Origin: Polyporus tsugae
Taxonomy: Eukaryota; Basidiomycota; Agaricomycetes; Polyporales; Polyporaceae
Assembly: GCA_024305745.1 (NCBI GenBank)
Contig: JAHRBS010000002.1
Span: 930,001-994,000 of the forward strand
DNA length: 64,000 bases
Direction: 5' to 3'
Shown: piece after piece, positions 35,640 through 45,381 of the stretch
Numbering within the stretch: position 1 is the stretch's first letter
Layout of the letters: each line of letters begins with the position of its first letter
Position numbers and translations under genes: made by a program
Notes under the pieces: model-generated
Databases searched by the model: none
What the model was told of the DNA's origin: nothing
What the model saw: the letters and a program-made list of their open reading frames with translations, nothing else

Positions 35640-36279
35640 CTACCCAAAGTACGATATGTGGATCGTCCGCCCCGGGGCGACACTGGCCACCCACAGAGTC
35701 TCGTCGTCGCTGTCCAGCCGCGCCCTCGCCTCCTCGCACAGCGCGATGTAGTTCCCAGCCTTGACCGTCTGCCGCATGAGTGTCGGCCACTTGGACGACC
35801 AGGGTGATAATGGTGTCTAGCTGCTGCGGGTTCTCGCAGAGGGTCATGGGGAGACCGTGTTGGTCCCGAACGGGTCGTGGATCGTGATCGCGTTCGGGCG
35901 CGCATAGCCGAGCTTGGTGGGGAGCTGGCGCACGACGGTCTTGAGCTCGTTCATCTGGGTCGTGACCACCTCCATGGACGATCCGAGCTGTGTATCCCGC
36001 TCCTGGAGTTTGTCGAGGCGGGATCTAAACGAGAACTTGAGCATGCATGTACTTACATACGAGGAGACGAAGAACGCACTGGTTACATGCAGTCATGAGC
36101 ATGATGAGATTGAGTCGGTGGGTCGCTAGCTTCGCCCTCGTCTCCCGCACATCCTCTGCCCTGAACAGCGCCCAGCCGATTTTCCGCCACGACGCCTCCA
36201 CGCCCTTCGCCGTGCTCCCTGACCCAAGATACCTCTGGTACTTGCGGATCTGGTCCCAACAAGCATGAAGCAAACACAT
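35640..36279 (-). pseudogene. 5'-truncated, frame-disturbed relic of a fungal protein with coiled coil and ubiquitin-like domain
   Basis: Exon-like pieces on the minus strand read CWDQIRKYQRYLGSGSTAKG, WRKIGWALFRAEDVRETRAK, and after an intron RSRLDKLQERDTQLGSSMEV, then ARPNAITIHDPFGTNTVSP. The frame then stops (35844-35846). The continuation MTLCENPQQLDTIITLV is in another frame, and the end (TVKAGNYIALCEEARARLD to TIHISYFG, stop 35640-35642) returns to the first frame. This reads as two compensating small indels. The usual N-terminal domain, about 150 residues, is absent and there is no room for it before the neighbour ending at 36471. The family is common in Agaricomycetes and is thought to relate to fungal signalling or incompatibility proteins, but its role is unproven. 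Homopolymer sequencing errors could mimic part of this. Confidence 0.6.
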
Positions 36280-36470
36280 GATGTATGAGATTCGAGGTGA
36301 TGGAACGGAGACAAGTCGTCGGCGCCTGTTCGGCTTGAGGGATCATTCAGTTCGTGCTACTGATACAGTCGATACAGAGTGGTCATAACGATACATCATA
36401 ATGATAGGCATAGAAAACGAGAGTGGGTGAAGGGGCACCGGGCCCGGGGTATTTTGACGTATAGGTGCAT

Positions 36471-37162
36471 TCATGAACGGAGGACGGTGAAGAGGACACT
36501 CAGCACGAGAGCGAGCACAAGAACGCAAAAGACAGAGAGCGCAACAAGACACCGCCGCGCCCACTTCACCTCCGCTCGCCGTATCGACGCGATCAGCTCC
36601 TCACGCTCCAGCGCGGGCTTCGACGCCTCCCAGTCCGCTGGCGCAGACAGAGGCGAGAGGAGGATGAAGGCACCTGCTACCCAGAAGAGGGGGAAGACTG
36701 CGGCGCGAGGTGGTCAGCATCGACACCGGGCATACACGGAAGACAAGGGCACTCACGAAAACCAAACTTGAAGAGGTACATCGAGAGGGTGGGCTGGTCA
36801 GAGACTCGCGTGTATGCCGGCGGCAAGATGGAGTGCTCGTATGGGGGAGGGAGCAAGTCGGACGCATCATCGACAGACGAAGACAGCCGCATTTCGTCGT
36901 GTCGGCTGTCCCGCGTTCCAGTCGGGCTGGCGTTGCGAGCGTGGTGCGGGCTCGAAAGGGGCGAAGCACCGAAGAAGTCGTCGACCGCATCCGTCGTCTC
37001 CTCAACGGAGACACGAATTGCACGGGGTGGGTTTGTGAGGGCGGGGGTGGGTTGTGCAAGTTGGGCCTCGACGTCGATTTCGTGCGGAGGAGTTGTTGGG
37101 CGGTCAAAGAGACCGAAGAAAGTGGGACGCGAGGTGGACGAGGACGCGATAGCAGCAGACAT
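36471..37162 (-). CDS. small membrane protein with two PPxY motifs
   Basis: Two exons (37162-36757, 36697-36471) give 210 aa. The N-terminal 120 residues are Ser/Pro-rich and disordered. They end in PPPYEHSILPPAYTR, which holds two PPxY motifs, the ligand for WW domains of Rsp5/NEDD4 ubiquitin ligases. A short hydrophobic segment follows (FPLFWVAGAFILLSPL), then a charged loop, then a strong membrane helix (VALSVFCVLVLALVLSVLF) close to the C-terminus. The upstream frame has no ATG before 37162. The layout fits an Rsp5 adaptor at a membrane, but this is inference from motifs only. Confidence 0.75.
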
Positions 37163-37286
37163 TGCTGGAGTGGTTTGGCGCGGTGTGCGTGTCAAGTAAC
37201 GTTAGGGACGGGGGACTCGGATGGCTCGCGGTGCTCAAGAGCGGTGGTGGTGAGCAGATGAGTTGACGACATTACGGTGGTTGGGA

Positions 37287-37295
37287 GTGTATATA
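37287..37295 (-). promoter_or_regulatory. TATA-like box of the PPxY membrane protein gene
   Basis: GCATATATACACTC on the minus strand, about 125 bp upstream of the ATG at 37162. Confidence 0.4.
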
Positions 37296-38211
37296 TGCGC
37301 TTGGGGAGGGAGCAATTGGATGGCCATTCGATGTGTGGGCGCGCGTAATTGGATTGCGGTGGGTAGCGACCGCCAGGCTCAGCGCTCCCTCCCCCACACG
37401 CACAAACAAACAAACGCCTACGTCCTCCACGTGGCTTAAATCCCTCAAAGGGAAATAGTAGCACTGGATCTGGCGACTACTTATCTGGCGGAGTCTGGGC
37501 TACTGCACGGTAGTGCTCAAGCCTGAGTTCGACCCCGAGGGCTGTCTTGCTACATACTTAAGCTTAAGGACCTGCACCAGTCAACGATCATACTCACCTC
37601 GTATTGGTCCCTCAGTCCAATACCGATATGTCACTAGCCCTTGAAAGGTTCCCAACTTGAATGCGTGCACCGTCCGAGTCGCTGCCCGTGCTAATAAATC
37701 GCCCGTCACGCAAGAGAAAATACCTGATTCCAGTTCTGGTGGAATTTCCTAGGACAGCGCTTGTTGGTTCGGAATCCCGTGCGAACGAACCGAGGACGAG
37801 TCAGCCATCGGAATGCGACCGAAATTGAAGGAGTTGAGTAGACAGGGCCACACCCTCTTGCTTACAAGACATTCACCATCCATTGGCATTTGTCCGCAGA
37901 AATGAGTATATTGTACGTGTTCAAGTCGACATAGACCAACGAGCTCCGAGTTTCAGCTGGCCACTGGTCACTCGTGAAAGTTGAGTGGCGTCGCATAGCC
38001 CGAGACGTCCGAACAAACGAATGCCCAAGCAAAAGGCGCGACGCAACGCACACAGCCACCCGGGAAAGGAAGGACGTCAAGAAGCAACAAAGCAGACGTT
38101 GCCAAGCGGCACGCGTTCAAAAGGACCGCTTTGGCCTTGCGCCTTTGTCGCGGTCACGTGCACGTGCTTTCAGTGGCAAAAGCGGCGGCCACACTCGCCC
38201 TCCGCCACCTC

Positions 38212-38219
38212 GTATAAAA
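38212..38219 (+). promoter_or_regulatory. TATA box of the gene starting at 38349
   Basis: CGTATAAAAACC lies about 135 bp upstream of the ATG at 38349. This favours that start over the in-frame ATG at 38235, which would sit too close to the box. Confidence 0.55.
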
Positions 38220-38348
38220 ACCGCAGACTATCGGATGGGGCAATCCTTCAGACCGCCACCACCATCATCTTCGTGCTCTGTGCCCCTCCAGCAATCCATT
38301 CCGCCTCGATCCCCTCGCCCTCGCCACAACCCATCCAGATATCTACTA

Positions 38349-39623
38349 ATGTATCCCCACTCTTGTTTGGCAAAGACCGCCGCCGCACTGCACGCGAAGC
38401 TCCTCGACCGGGATGCGCCAATGAGTCCTCCCCCCTTTGTAAGACATCTACTCGACGTCGCGCGAATCAACGCCGCTCTAGGTCTCACCGAGACCAAGCC
38501 ATCCAAGCACTTCTCCGACGTGACGTCCGTCGCGCCAAACAGATTCGCCAAACCGCAACCCCAGCCATCTCTCTCTCGGATCCTCAACTGGCAGGACCAG
38601 AACGAAAGGTGCTCGCCACAGAGCGACACGGTGAGCAATTCCTCCCGCATGCCCGTGCCCGTCGTGGCGCCACACTCCATTTGTGCTCATCGCCACCTCT
38701 AGAACTCGGCCCGCAAAGGCATCATTGAGAAGATCTTACTCGTCGCAGGTCGGCGCCGCGTAGAGAACGAAGAGTCGAACGAAGCTCCGGCATGGCCGCC
38801 CGCCCCGGAGCTCATCGCGAACCCACCGAATTGGGGTCGCAAGGCATCTCACGCGTCCACGCTCAGCCTCGGCCTCAACATCGCTCTTCCCATCGTGAGC
38901 ACTGTTTCTTGCGGGCACTTCATTGGGCGTGACGGCACCGAGTGGCCGTTACCCCCAACGGAGTGCATGCCCGAATCATCGCCGTCACTCATCGCACATC
39001 CCCGAGTACTACTCCCCGCGCTAACGCCCGACGGCGACAAGTGGACGACCCCTATTAGGGCCTTGGACGGCTTGGAAGTCGATGGCGCACCGTTTATCGC
39101 CGCAGGCAACGAGCTTCAAGACAAGCACTGCACGCCTTCATGCTCGACCGCGGCTACGTCCCTGCCGCGCACGCCAGCGGACGACGTCGTCCTCCTACCG
39201 CTGAGGAAGGCAAACCAGAAGGCAAAGGTCGAGTGTAGCTCGCGCTGGGGCGCCATTGGCGAGGGTCGCCCGAAGCTAGTCTGCCCGCCGACGCCGTTCC
39301 TGGGGTCGAGTCTGCGCCTGCCGAGCCCGCCATTCTTTGCGTCGCAGGCCGCATACGTCGCGTCAGAGCCCGAGTCTGAGGATGGGTCGGTGGGCGGCGG
39401 GTATTGGTCAGAGTCCGAGTCCGAGTACGCTGAGTCGGACTCCGACGACTCTGCCAAATGGAGTGGGAGCAGCGCATATGGCAGCGACCCGGACGAAGAG
39501 AGCAACTACGAGGCCAAGTTCTTCGTCGCCGACGATGGGACCGCCTGGCCGCTCCCCCCTACCGAGCTCGTCGCTGCCGCCGGAGCCGCTCATCGTGGGC
39601 GCAACCCCGTCCCTAGACGGTGA
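38349..39623 (+). CDS. disordered hypothetical protein with duplicated DGTxWPLPPTE motif
   Basis: Two exons (38349-38630, 38703-39623) give 400 aa. I do not recognise the family. The start MYPHSCLAKTAAALHAKLLD is chosen because a TATA box lies 135 bp upstream. The motif RDGTEWPLPPTE occurs near residue 170, and DDGTAWPLPPTEL near residue 380. Between them lie Ser/Pro-rich sequence and an acidic Ser/Glu/Asp/Tyr stretch (SESESEYAESDSDDS). The motif duplication and acidic patch suggest a scaffold-like or regulatory protein. It may be lineage-specific. Confidence 0.6.
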
Positions 39624-40197
39624 AAGTTAGCGGCCCGAACTTCGACGGAAAATGATTACCCACCGTAGCCTCCACATCATGATATCTTCGTCCAGGCTCT
39701 GGAGATGCCCAGTGACGATGTTGGCGAACGTGGCTGGATCCCCACCTATCTGTTCCCCGGCTTCCCCAACTCCGGACGCCTCTCCCACTGCTTGGGTCCC
39801 CGCTACCTCGATGTGATACATACGACGCAGTTCGATGAAGGTGGTCGACTGCCGCAGTGGGCTGGTACCTGCTACACTCGGGCCCGCTATCGAGCGGTCC
39901 GCGCTGGAAGTCGACGTTGCTGGAAGCGAGGGACCCTGGACGATCTAGGGTCAGTAGCTGCACATGGCTGGTATGCCAGTGGATAGCCTGTAAACTTGTA
40001 TTTATGGGTCCTCCGAACTTGGAGGATCCGTGCTTTGGTTTTATCTCCGTCCTGCTCTCGGGTTGTACTTGTAGCATGTATTGCACGTGCTCGCTCACCT
40101 GGTCTGTATTCACTGTAGGGATAGTACGGTGTTGGGCCGTTTATGTGTTATCCGGGGCTTTGTAGCTGCTCGCCTGACCTCGCGTTTGTAAACTTAT
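39624..40197. other. intergenic region left of the transposon, no gene seen
   Basis: 574 bp with short frames only. The last four bases (TTAT, 40194-40197) are the left target-site duplication of the adjacent element. Confidence 0.55.
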
Positions 40198-40234
40198 CAC
40201 TGCGGGAAGTAAATACAACGATTATCAATGTGTC
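40198..40234 (+). repeat. left terminal inverted repeat
   Basis: Starts CACTGCGGGAAG. Pairs with 42789-42825 on the other strand with about four mismatches in 37 bases. Confidence 0.85.
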
Positions 40235-41385
40235 AAACATTGAAACTCCGAAATCGCTGTATAGAACATTGAAAATCGCCACAGTTGAAATCATCGTGTT
40301 CCCTAAGCGCCCAGTAGAACAGCGATTTTCGATGTGCCTCGAAAGTGACATTGAAATTCACTGTTCCCCCAATTCCAAGACAATGATTTTCGCTGTATCA
40401 AACAGTGGTACTGAGCGACCCTCCCTATCATCTTTAAGCACGCATAGAGGTCTGCTGACGTCGGGCGAGGGCCAGAGTGGTATAACCGTGAGCCTCGGTC
40501 CGGTTTGGCATCCACCAGGCGGGAAGGAATTACGGCCAGTGTATCGGACAACAGCAAATTTTCTGTAAATCTCGCTCAATATCTTGCCTAAACCATGTCG
40601 TATACGCTTGCCAACATGTAATGATGTATGGGGTAAGGCCTAGCTAGGGGACGCAATAGATAGTGGTTCTTACTACGGTTGGTGGCCGCGCGGTGGCCGT
40701 GTATGGGCGTCTATACTCCTGCCTTTTTAAGCTGTAAAGTCCATGACGTCATACCTGCCAGCACAGACCATCGCAAACTGTTGACTGCCGACAAAGTCAT
40801 TCTTCTCTTCCTACCACCATCATGTCATCCCCGGACTCTAGCTATGCGGCTTAACTCTGCCTTGTATCTTTGGATTGCACTCTAACTCTGGGCACGAGCT
40901 GGAATGCCACCCTATAGGACGTCGTCAGATCAACTTGAAAGCAGCTTCAACCTGTCAAGAACAAGTGTCAAGCCAGCCCCGCAGCCTATTTTGTGGTACC
41001 AGGTTCTGCAGGTCCAGAAATAGCATACAGGTGAGATTCGCGGTCGGAACGGGTGGACGCACGTGAGTTCAGACGTTTGGGTGACCGGACGAGGCGATCA
41101 GGTGGCTATATGCGGTGCATCGCTGGTGCGGGGTGGGTCCGGCGGTTGGAATGAGCAACATGGTAAGCTCGCCTACGCTCCATAGCTACGGTGTATGCGC
41201 TATCACACTCCATAATACCCCAGTTTTGCAACACCTAGAATGTGAACCATCCACGATCATGTTCTCCCGGTCGCGCCATCACGCGCAATGATCCTCAACG
41301 GCCTCCATTCGCAATGGGTTGCGCATCGCTCAGCGCCCTCCATTCAGCACCTCGTGGTGGGCCCGAACGCGGCACACAAGAGACC

Positions 41386-42330
41386 TTGTTAGGGCTGCAA
41401 GCCGCTGCGCTCTTCGCTCGTGACAACCTTCTTGTACGCCGCTCTGATTCAAACCTATTTGAACATACATCCTGACTCATTTCCACAGTGAGGCGACAGA
41501 GGACAATTGGAATGAGACGCAGCTCCACTGCTTGTGCAAGTTGCCTAAGGGTGCGTACTACCTTCGCTCGAGTTGGGTCGTATAGTTGATAATGTGCTGC
41601 TCAACCTCGGTCTAGGGGAGCTGTACCAAGATGGAATGATGAGCTGGGCTTTGACCTCGAGGACTTTTTCGGCCTGCAGTGAGTTGTTGGTCTCGGAAAC
41701 GGCGCTCTCGTCTGCCTAGTGCGTGCTAATTCGACTCAACTGCATCGCAGGAGCTCCCGGTGTGGGCCTATGGTTTCCGGTTCAAGTATGGTATGTAATG
41801 TCCCTGAGGGCTTCAACCCACTTTTCATTTCACGTTGTGCCGCCTCTTGGATGCATAACGTGCTCACACATTCCACGTTTTACAGGTATCTTCCGGCGGC
41901 GGACCGCGCCCGACGGCTTGCCGCTCGACGCCCAGGGCCCGTCGTTGGAGCATGGGGACGTAGGAGGCCGCGCGGACGGACGTGGCGTACCAGATCCAGT
42001 TCTACGGCCACGCGGGACGTATCGACGTCACGATCTGGCAGGGCGACCAAGAGAGGCTCGTCGCGACGGCGTACGACGTGCCGATCCCTGGGTACTACAT
42101 GAAGACGACGAACGACTTGCGGCGGTGGGAGGACAATTGAAGCGTGGGCTCGACTTGCATTAACGGTGCGTGTGCGTGGCCTCATTGATTGCAGATTGAT
42201 GCTCAATGTTGGGGACTACGGGCATGCTGTAGAGGTGTCGAACAGCACGCACTCTGTCCCACGCTACCTCGTTGGCCCGGGCTCACATGAGGTCGAGAAG
42301 TGGAGACGGGGCGGGCTCGCACTGCAGGTA
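41386..42330 (+). pseudogene. decayed glycogen phosphorylase fragment captured in a transposon
   Basis: Pieces of the N-terminal half of glycogen phosphorylase appear in correct order, still split by intron-like GT-AG gaps. They are LLGLQAAALFARDNLL (41386-41432), NWNETQLHC (near 41503), ELGFDLEDFF (near 41645), and ELPVWAYGFRFKYG (41752-41790) joining IFRRRTAPDGLPLDAQGP. Next come DVAYQIQFYGHAGRIDVTIW and VATAYDVPIPGYY (to 42139), and NVGDYGHAVEVSNST (near 42207). In the real enzyme these correspond to the RDNLLVxWNETQ region, the LPVWGYGLRYKYGIF block and the AYDVPIPGY region. The GNGGLGRLAACYLDS block and others are deleted. There is a 1-bp frame break (GTAGG near 41960) and in-frame stops after WEDN and DLH. 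It cannot encode an active enzyme. Retained introns show capture at DNA level. Confidence 0.8.
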
Positions 42331-42788
42331 TATCGTGACGTTGCTTGAAGGGCGCAATCATTAAGGTGAGTTCGAAGTTCGGACAGTTGTATCTGTTCCT
42401 CGGGGTTGCCTTGGTGCCGGATTGTGTCCCTCCCCTTGCCCCGATGTCTTTCTATGCTTGTAGTTCCTGGTCCCCTATGTTGTAGCGTAATACCAATATA
42501 ATTGCTTGAACATCTCGAATCATACGTGAATGCGTAAATACCGCGGTATTGTGGACCCATGATCACTGTTCGATACACGGAAAACCGCTGTGCAGGACGG
42601 TGAAATCCAAAGGATTGTTAGATACACGGAAAATCATTGTCGTAAACAGCGAAAAAGGCTGTCAAAAGGGCATATTCCAATGTATTTGTCACTGATTTTC
42701 GCTGTCGGGAACAATGGTTTTCGACAGCGAAAATCGCTGTTTCCCACAGTGAAATTCAATGTTCCATACATTGATTTCTCCGCTGTCC

Positions 42789-42825
42789 GACACATTGAAA
42801 ATCGCTGTAATTTCTTCCCGCAGTG
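42789..42825 (-). repeat. right terminal inverted repeat
   Basis: Ends CTTCCCGCAGTG at 42825, followed directly by TTAT, the same four bases that precede the left end. Confidence 0.85.
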
Positions 42826-43170
42826 TTATCCTGCTTTGTGGGGCGCGAGGTTGAAGGCTTATTTAATGATTGAGAACGCTATAATCGCGACTTCCAGACC
42901 TAGTATCCGCTGTGTGATTGTGGAGGGCATGTGTACATATCAAGCATAGTGAGATGTTCTTGAGTTACAGCGACGGTAGGATCATGAATATTCAGGGGTC
43001 AGTGACTAGAGAAGCATGAAAAGGCGCCGGCCCGGCCTTGGTAAACGCCGGGACTGGATCGTGTCTTGCCACCGCGACTCTTGCGCACTCCTGGCCGCCA
43101 TCTCCACCCACGCGTACGTCCTCAGCTTTCCTTGTCCCGGTTCATACTAAGATAATCACCCGCGAGCAAG
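42826..43170. other. intergenic region, no gene seen
   Basis: 345 bp between the transposon and the RMND1-like gene. Confidence 0.55.
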
Positions 43171-44659
43171 ATGAATCCGCTCGCCCACGTCCACCGCCAA
43201 CTCCGGCATAGCTTCACCACGACCCCCCGTTGCTGCCAAGGGCGGCAGTCAGTGACAGCGAATGCGACCCTACGTCCCATCCAAACCTTCCGCCGCACGT
43301 TCTCAGATAACCGTCGTTCACCATCTCTAGAGGAGGTCCCCAAGCCTAAGCCGAAAGCGTCCACCGCCCTCCGCCGCGCCGCGTCCGCGTCGCTGCCCAT
43401 CCGTTCCAACCCGACTCCGACCCGGGGCGACATCCACCCGATCTTCACGTATGCCACCGCGGAGCGGTACCTGATGCCGAACCTGCGTGGGGCGCTCCCC
43501 AAGGATGCGAGGCTGCTACACGACGCGTGGTGGGTGCCCCACTGGACGGATCGCACGAGCGGGCGAGAGGGCGAGGTGTTCGTCTTCGGGAACGGGAGCT
43601 TCGTGTCCTGGGGCCTGGGCGAGGACGAGGCAGCACGGTTCGCGGAGGAGGTGTTCGAGCGCTCTGCGGCGGAGGTCGCGCGACTGAAGGAGCTGGAGAC
43701 GGAGGACCTCGAGTTCGTGACGGACCCGCAGGAGTGAGTCTTCTGGATCTTGCTTTCGTCTGGGTTGCATCCCGCGCGTTTGCTCATGTGGATCGGGATG
43801 GCAGGGACACGCGGCTGCAAGGAGACCTCATCATTTTGGGCCGTACCCCGCCGTTGAATAATGAGGAGTCGTTGCCCATTGACCTGCCTTCCTCCAGCCT
43901 TCCCCGGGAGACCCTCCTGGCTCGGTATGCGTTCTCTCAGGCATTGTCTAGGTCCACTGCGCTGTCTGGGCTGGAGACCTCGCTCGAACGCTACCTCTCG
44001 TCGGTCTCATTACTCCCGCAAGCTCTGCAGAAGACGGGCAAGCCAGGTCTAGGAAGGAGGGCTCTTGTCATGAAGCTGGGAGAGCTCTTGCGATTCCGAC
44101 AGGGCCTCAACCTCAACCGGGAAAACTTCTCGGATACACCTGACTTTTACTGGTCAGAGCCCGTGCTGGAAGGTAATTGCATACACAGCTCTAGCACGTC
44201 ACGTTGCTCACCGGTGACGAATCTCAGGATACTTCAACTCTCTGAGCAATGCGCTCGACATGAGGACCCGTATTCGGTCTGTCAACGACAAGATCACATA
44301 TGCGGCCGAGGTGAGCACCGACGATTATCAAATATGTTTGAATTTGCTGACGCATCACGGTCAGATGCAATCCGTTTTGAGGGAGCTATTGACAGAGGTG
44401 CGTTTATAGGACGTTCCGGAAAGTTCTTGTGCTCATGTTACTTATGATGGCAGACGTCTGCGCACCGTATGGAACTAATCATCATTGCACTCATCGCGGT
44501 CGAAGTTGTCATCGTACGTGACGTGGATTTTCCCGTTTATCGATGCTCCAATTGACCTTTCTACAGTGTCTCATTCGTGATGGTCCTGAGCTCTGGCACA
44601 TGGTGTTCGGCACAGACGAGAAGGTCAACGACTCCACCGCGAATGAAGTGGCGCATTGA
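43171..44659 (+). CDS. mitochondrial RMND1/RMD1-family (DUF155) protein
   Basis: Six exons (43171-43733, 43805-44172, 44228-44310, 44365-44397, 44454-44513, 44567-44659) give 399 aa. The N-terminus is Arg-rich, without acidic residues for the first 40 positions, like a mitochondrial presequence (MNPLAHVHRQLRHSFTTTPR). The DUF155 core is clear: VFVFGNGSFVSWGLGEDEA, FAFSQALSRST-type helix (LLARYAFSQALSRSTALSG), KLGELLRFRQGLNLNREN and PDFYWSEPVLE. Near the C-terminus lies HRMELIIIALIAVEVVI, the family's membrane helix. Human RMND1 and fungal relatives support mitochondrial translation and inner-membrane anchoring of ribosomes. Exons 4 and 5 are small (33 and 60 nt). Confidence 0.9.
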
Positions 44660-45381
44660 CGTGCTTTCGTCAGGTTATTGCTTGCTAATTAGATGCTTTG
44701 CACATACCCATTATTCCCCCACTCTTGCTAACCTATAGAAATGTAGCATATGTTCTCGTATACTTGGTCACCTATCAGGTCAACCGTATTAATTGAACAC
44801 ACTGACTCATTGTAGACATATGGACTGAGCAACATGATTGTTTGTTCGTATTCCTGTGATCGTGCAGTATGTTCTCCCGCCTTCATTCCTCGTGTGGACA
44901 CTGACTCAGCTGCTTGCTATCTTGATCTTCACACCAACATCAGAAGGCACCTGCATATACATTTGGGCTGCGCTTTCAACTTGTGGTCGGGCACAGTCAC
45001 GGTGGTGGATCTGGTGGGATGATCTGCTGGGTGTATGCCTTGCCGGCACACCGCGACGGTGATCTCATAAACTCCGAGAGCTGGTGCGAACATACCGCGA
45101 GGACTGACGCCCATGGTATCTTGCTTGCCGACCAGTGATCACAGATATATATCGTAGGAACGCTCTCCTTCTCGCGATCGGAGTTGCATCTTACCGTCTA
45201 CCGCTTGGTCCCCGTTGGACGATAACATACAGTACGAGGAGGAGATAAACGTTTTCCGCAAAACGGAGCTCAAGCAAGCATTGGGGATTGCTAAGATTCT
45301 GGTTCGTGCTGCAATGGTGCGTCGTCGTCGTCGTCGTCGTCGTCAAACACCAATCAATACCGCGAATGTTTATTCTTGCTC
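44660..45381. other. intergenic region with a trinucleotide microsatellite
   Basis: 722 bp with no recognised gene. It includes the GTC microsatellite at 45320-45344, 38 bp upstream of the next ATG, and a TATATAT run near 45146. Confidence 0.5.
45320..45344 (+). repeat. (GTC)8 microsatellite
   Basis: Eight uninterrupted GTC units directly upstream of the oxidoreductase ATG at 45382, probably within its 5' UTR. Confidence 0.85.

Larger units (their letters stand above)
37163..38348. other. divergent intergenic region (1.2 kb)
   Basis: No gene recognised. It contains TATA-like boxes for both flanking genes. A long plus-strand frame near 37974-38348 is open but lies upstream of and across the TATA box of the next gene, so it is probably non-coding. 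Confidence 0.45.
40198..42825. mobile_element. non-autonomous TIR DNA transposon carrying a captured gene fragment (Pack-type)
   Basis: The left end CACTGCGGGAAG (40198) is mirrored by CTTCCCGCAGTG ending at 42825. About 33 of the first 37 bases match as inverted repeat. TTAT flanks both sides (40194-40197 and 42826-42829) as a 4-bp target duplication. The outer 230-270 bp on each side hold many short subterminal repeats of the type GAAAATCGCTGT in both orientations (near 40248, 40318 and 40387 on the left; 42642, 42697, 42720, 42733 and 42798 on the right). No transposase frame exists inside, so the element must move in trans. The CACTG end fits CACTA-like elements, and the CAnnG end with a 4-bp duplication also fits Academ. 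I cannot decide between them. Confidence 0.82.

Noticed and set aside
37974..38348. Open plus-strand frames upstream of the DGTxWPLPPTE gene
   Set aside because: They run across a TATA box about 135 bp before the chosen ATG and have random Arg/Pro-rich composition.
40198..42825. Possibility that the glycogen phosphorylase pieces are a functional gene
   Set aside because: Catalytic and cofactor regions are absent, conserved blocks are deleted, and there are a frame break and in-frame stops.
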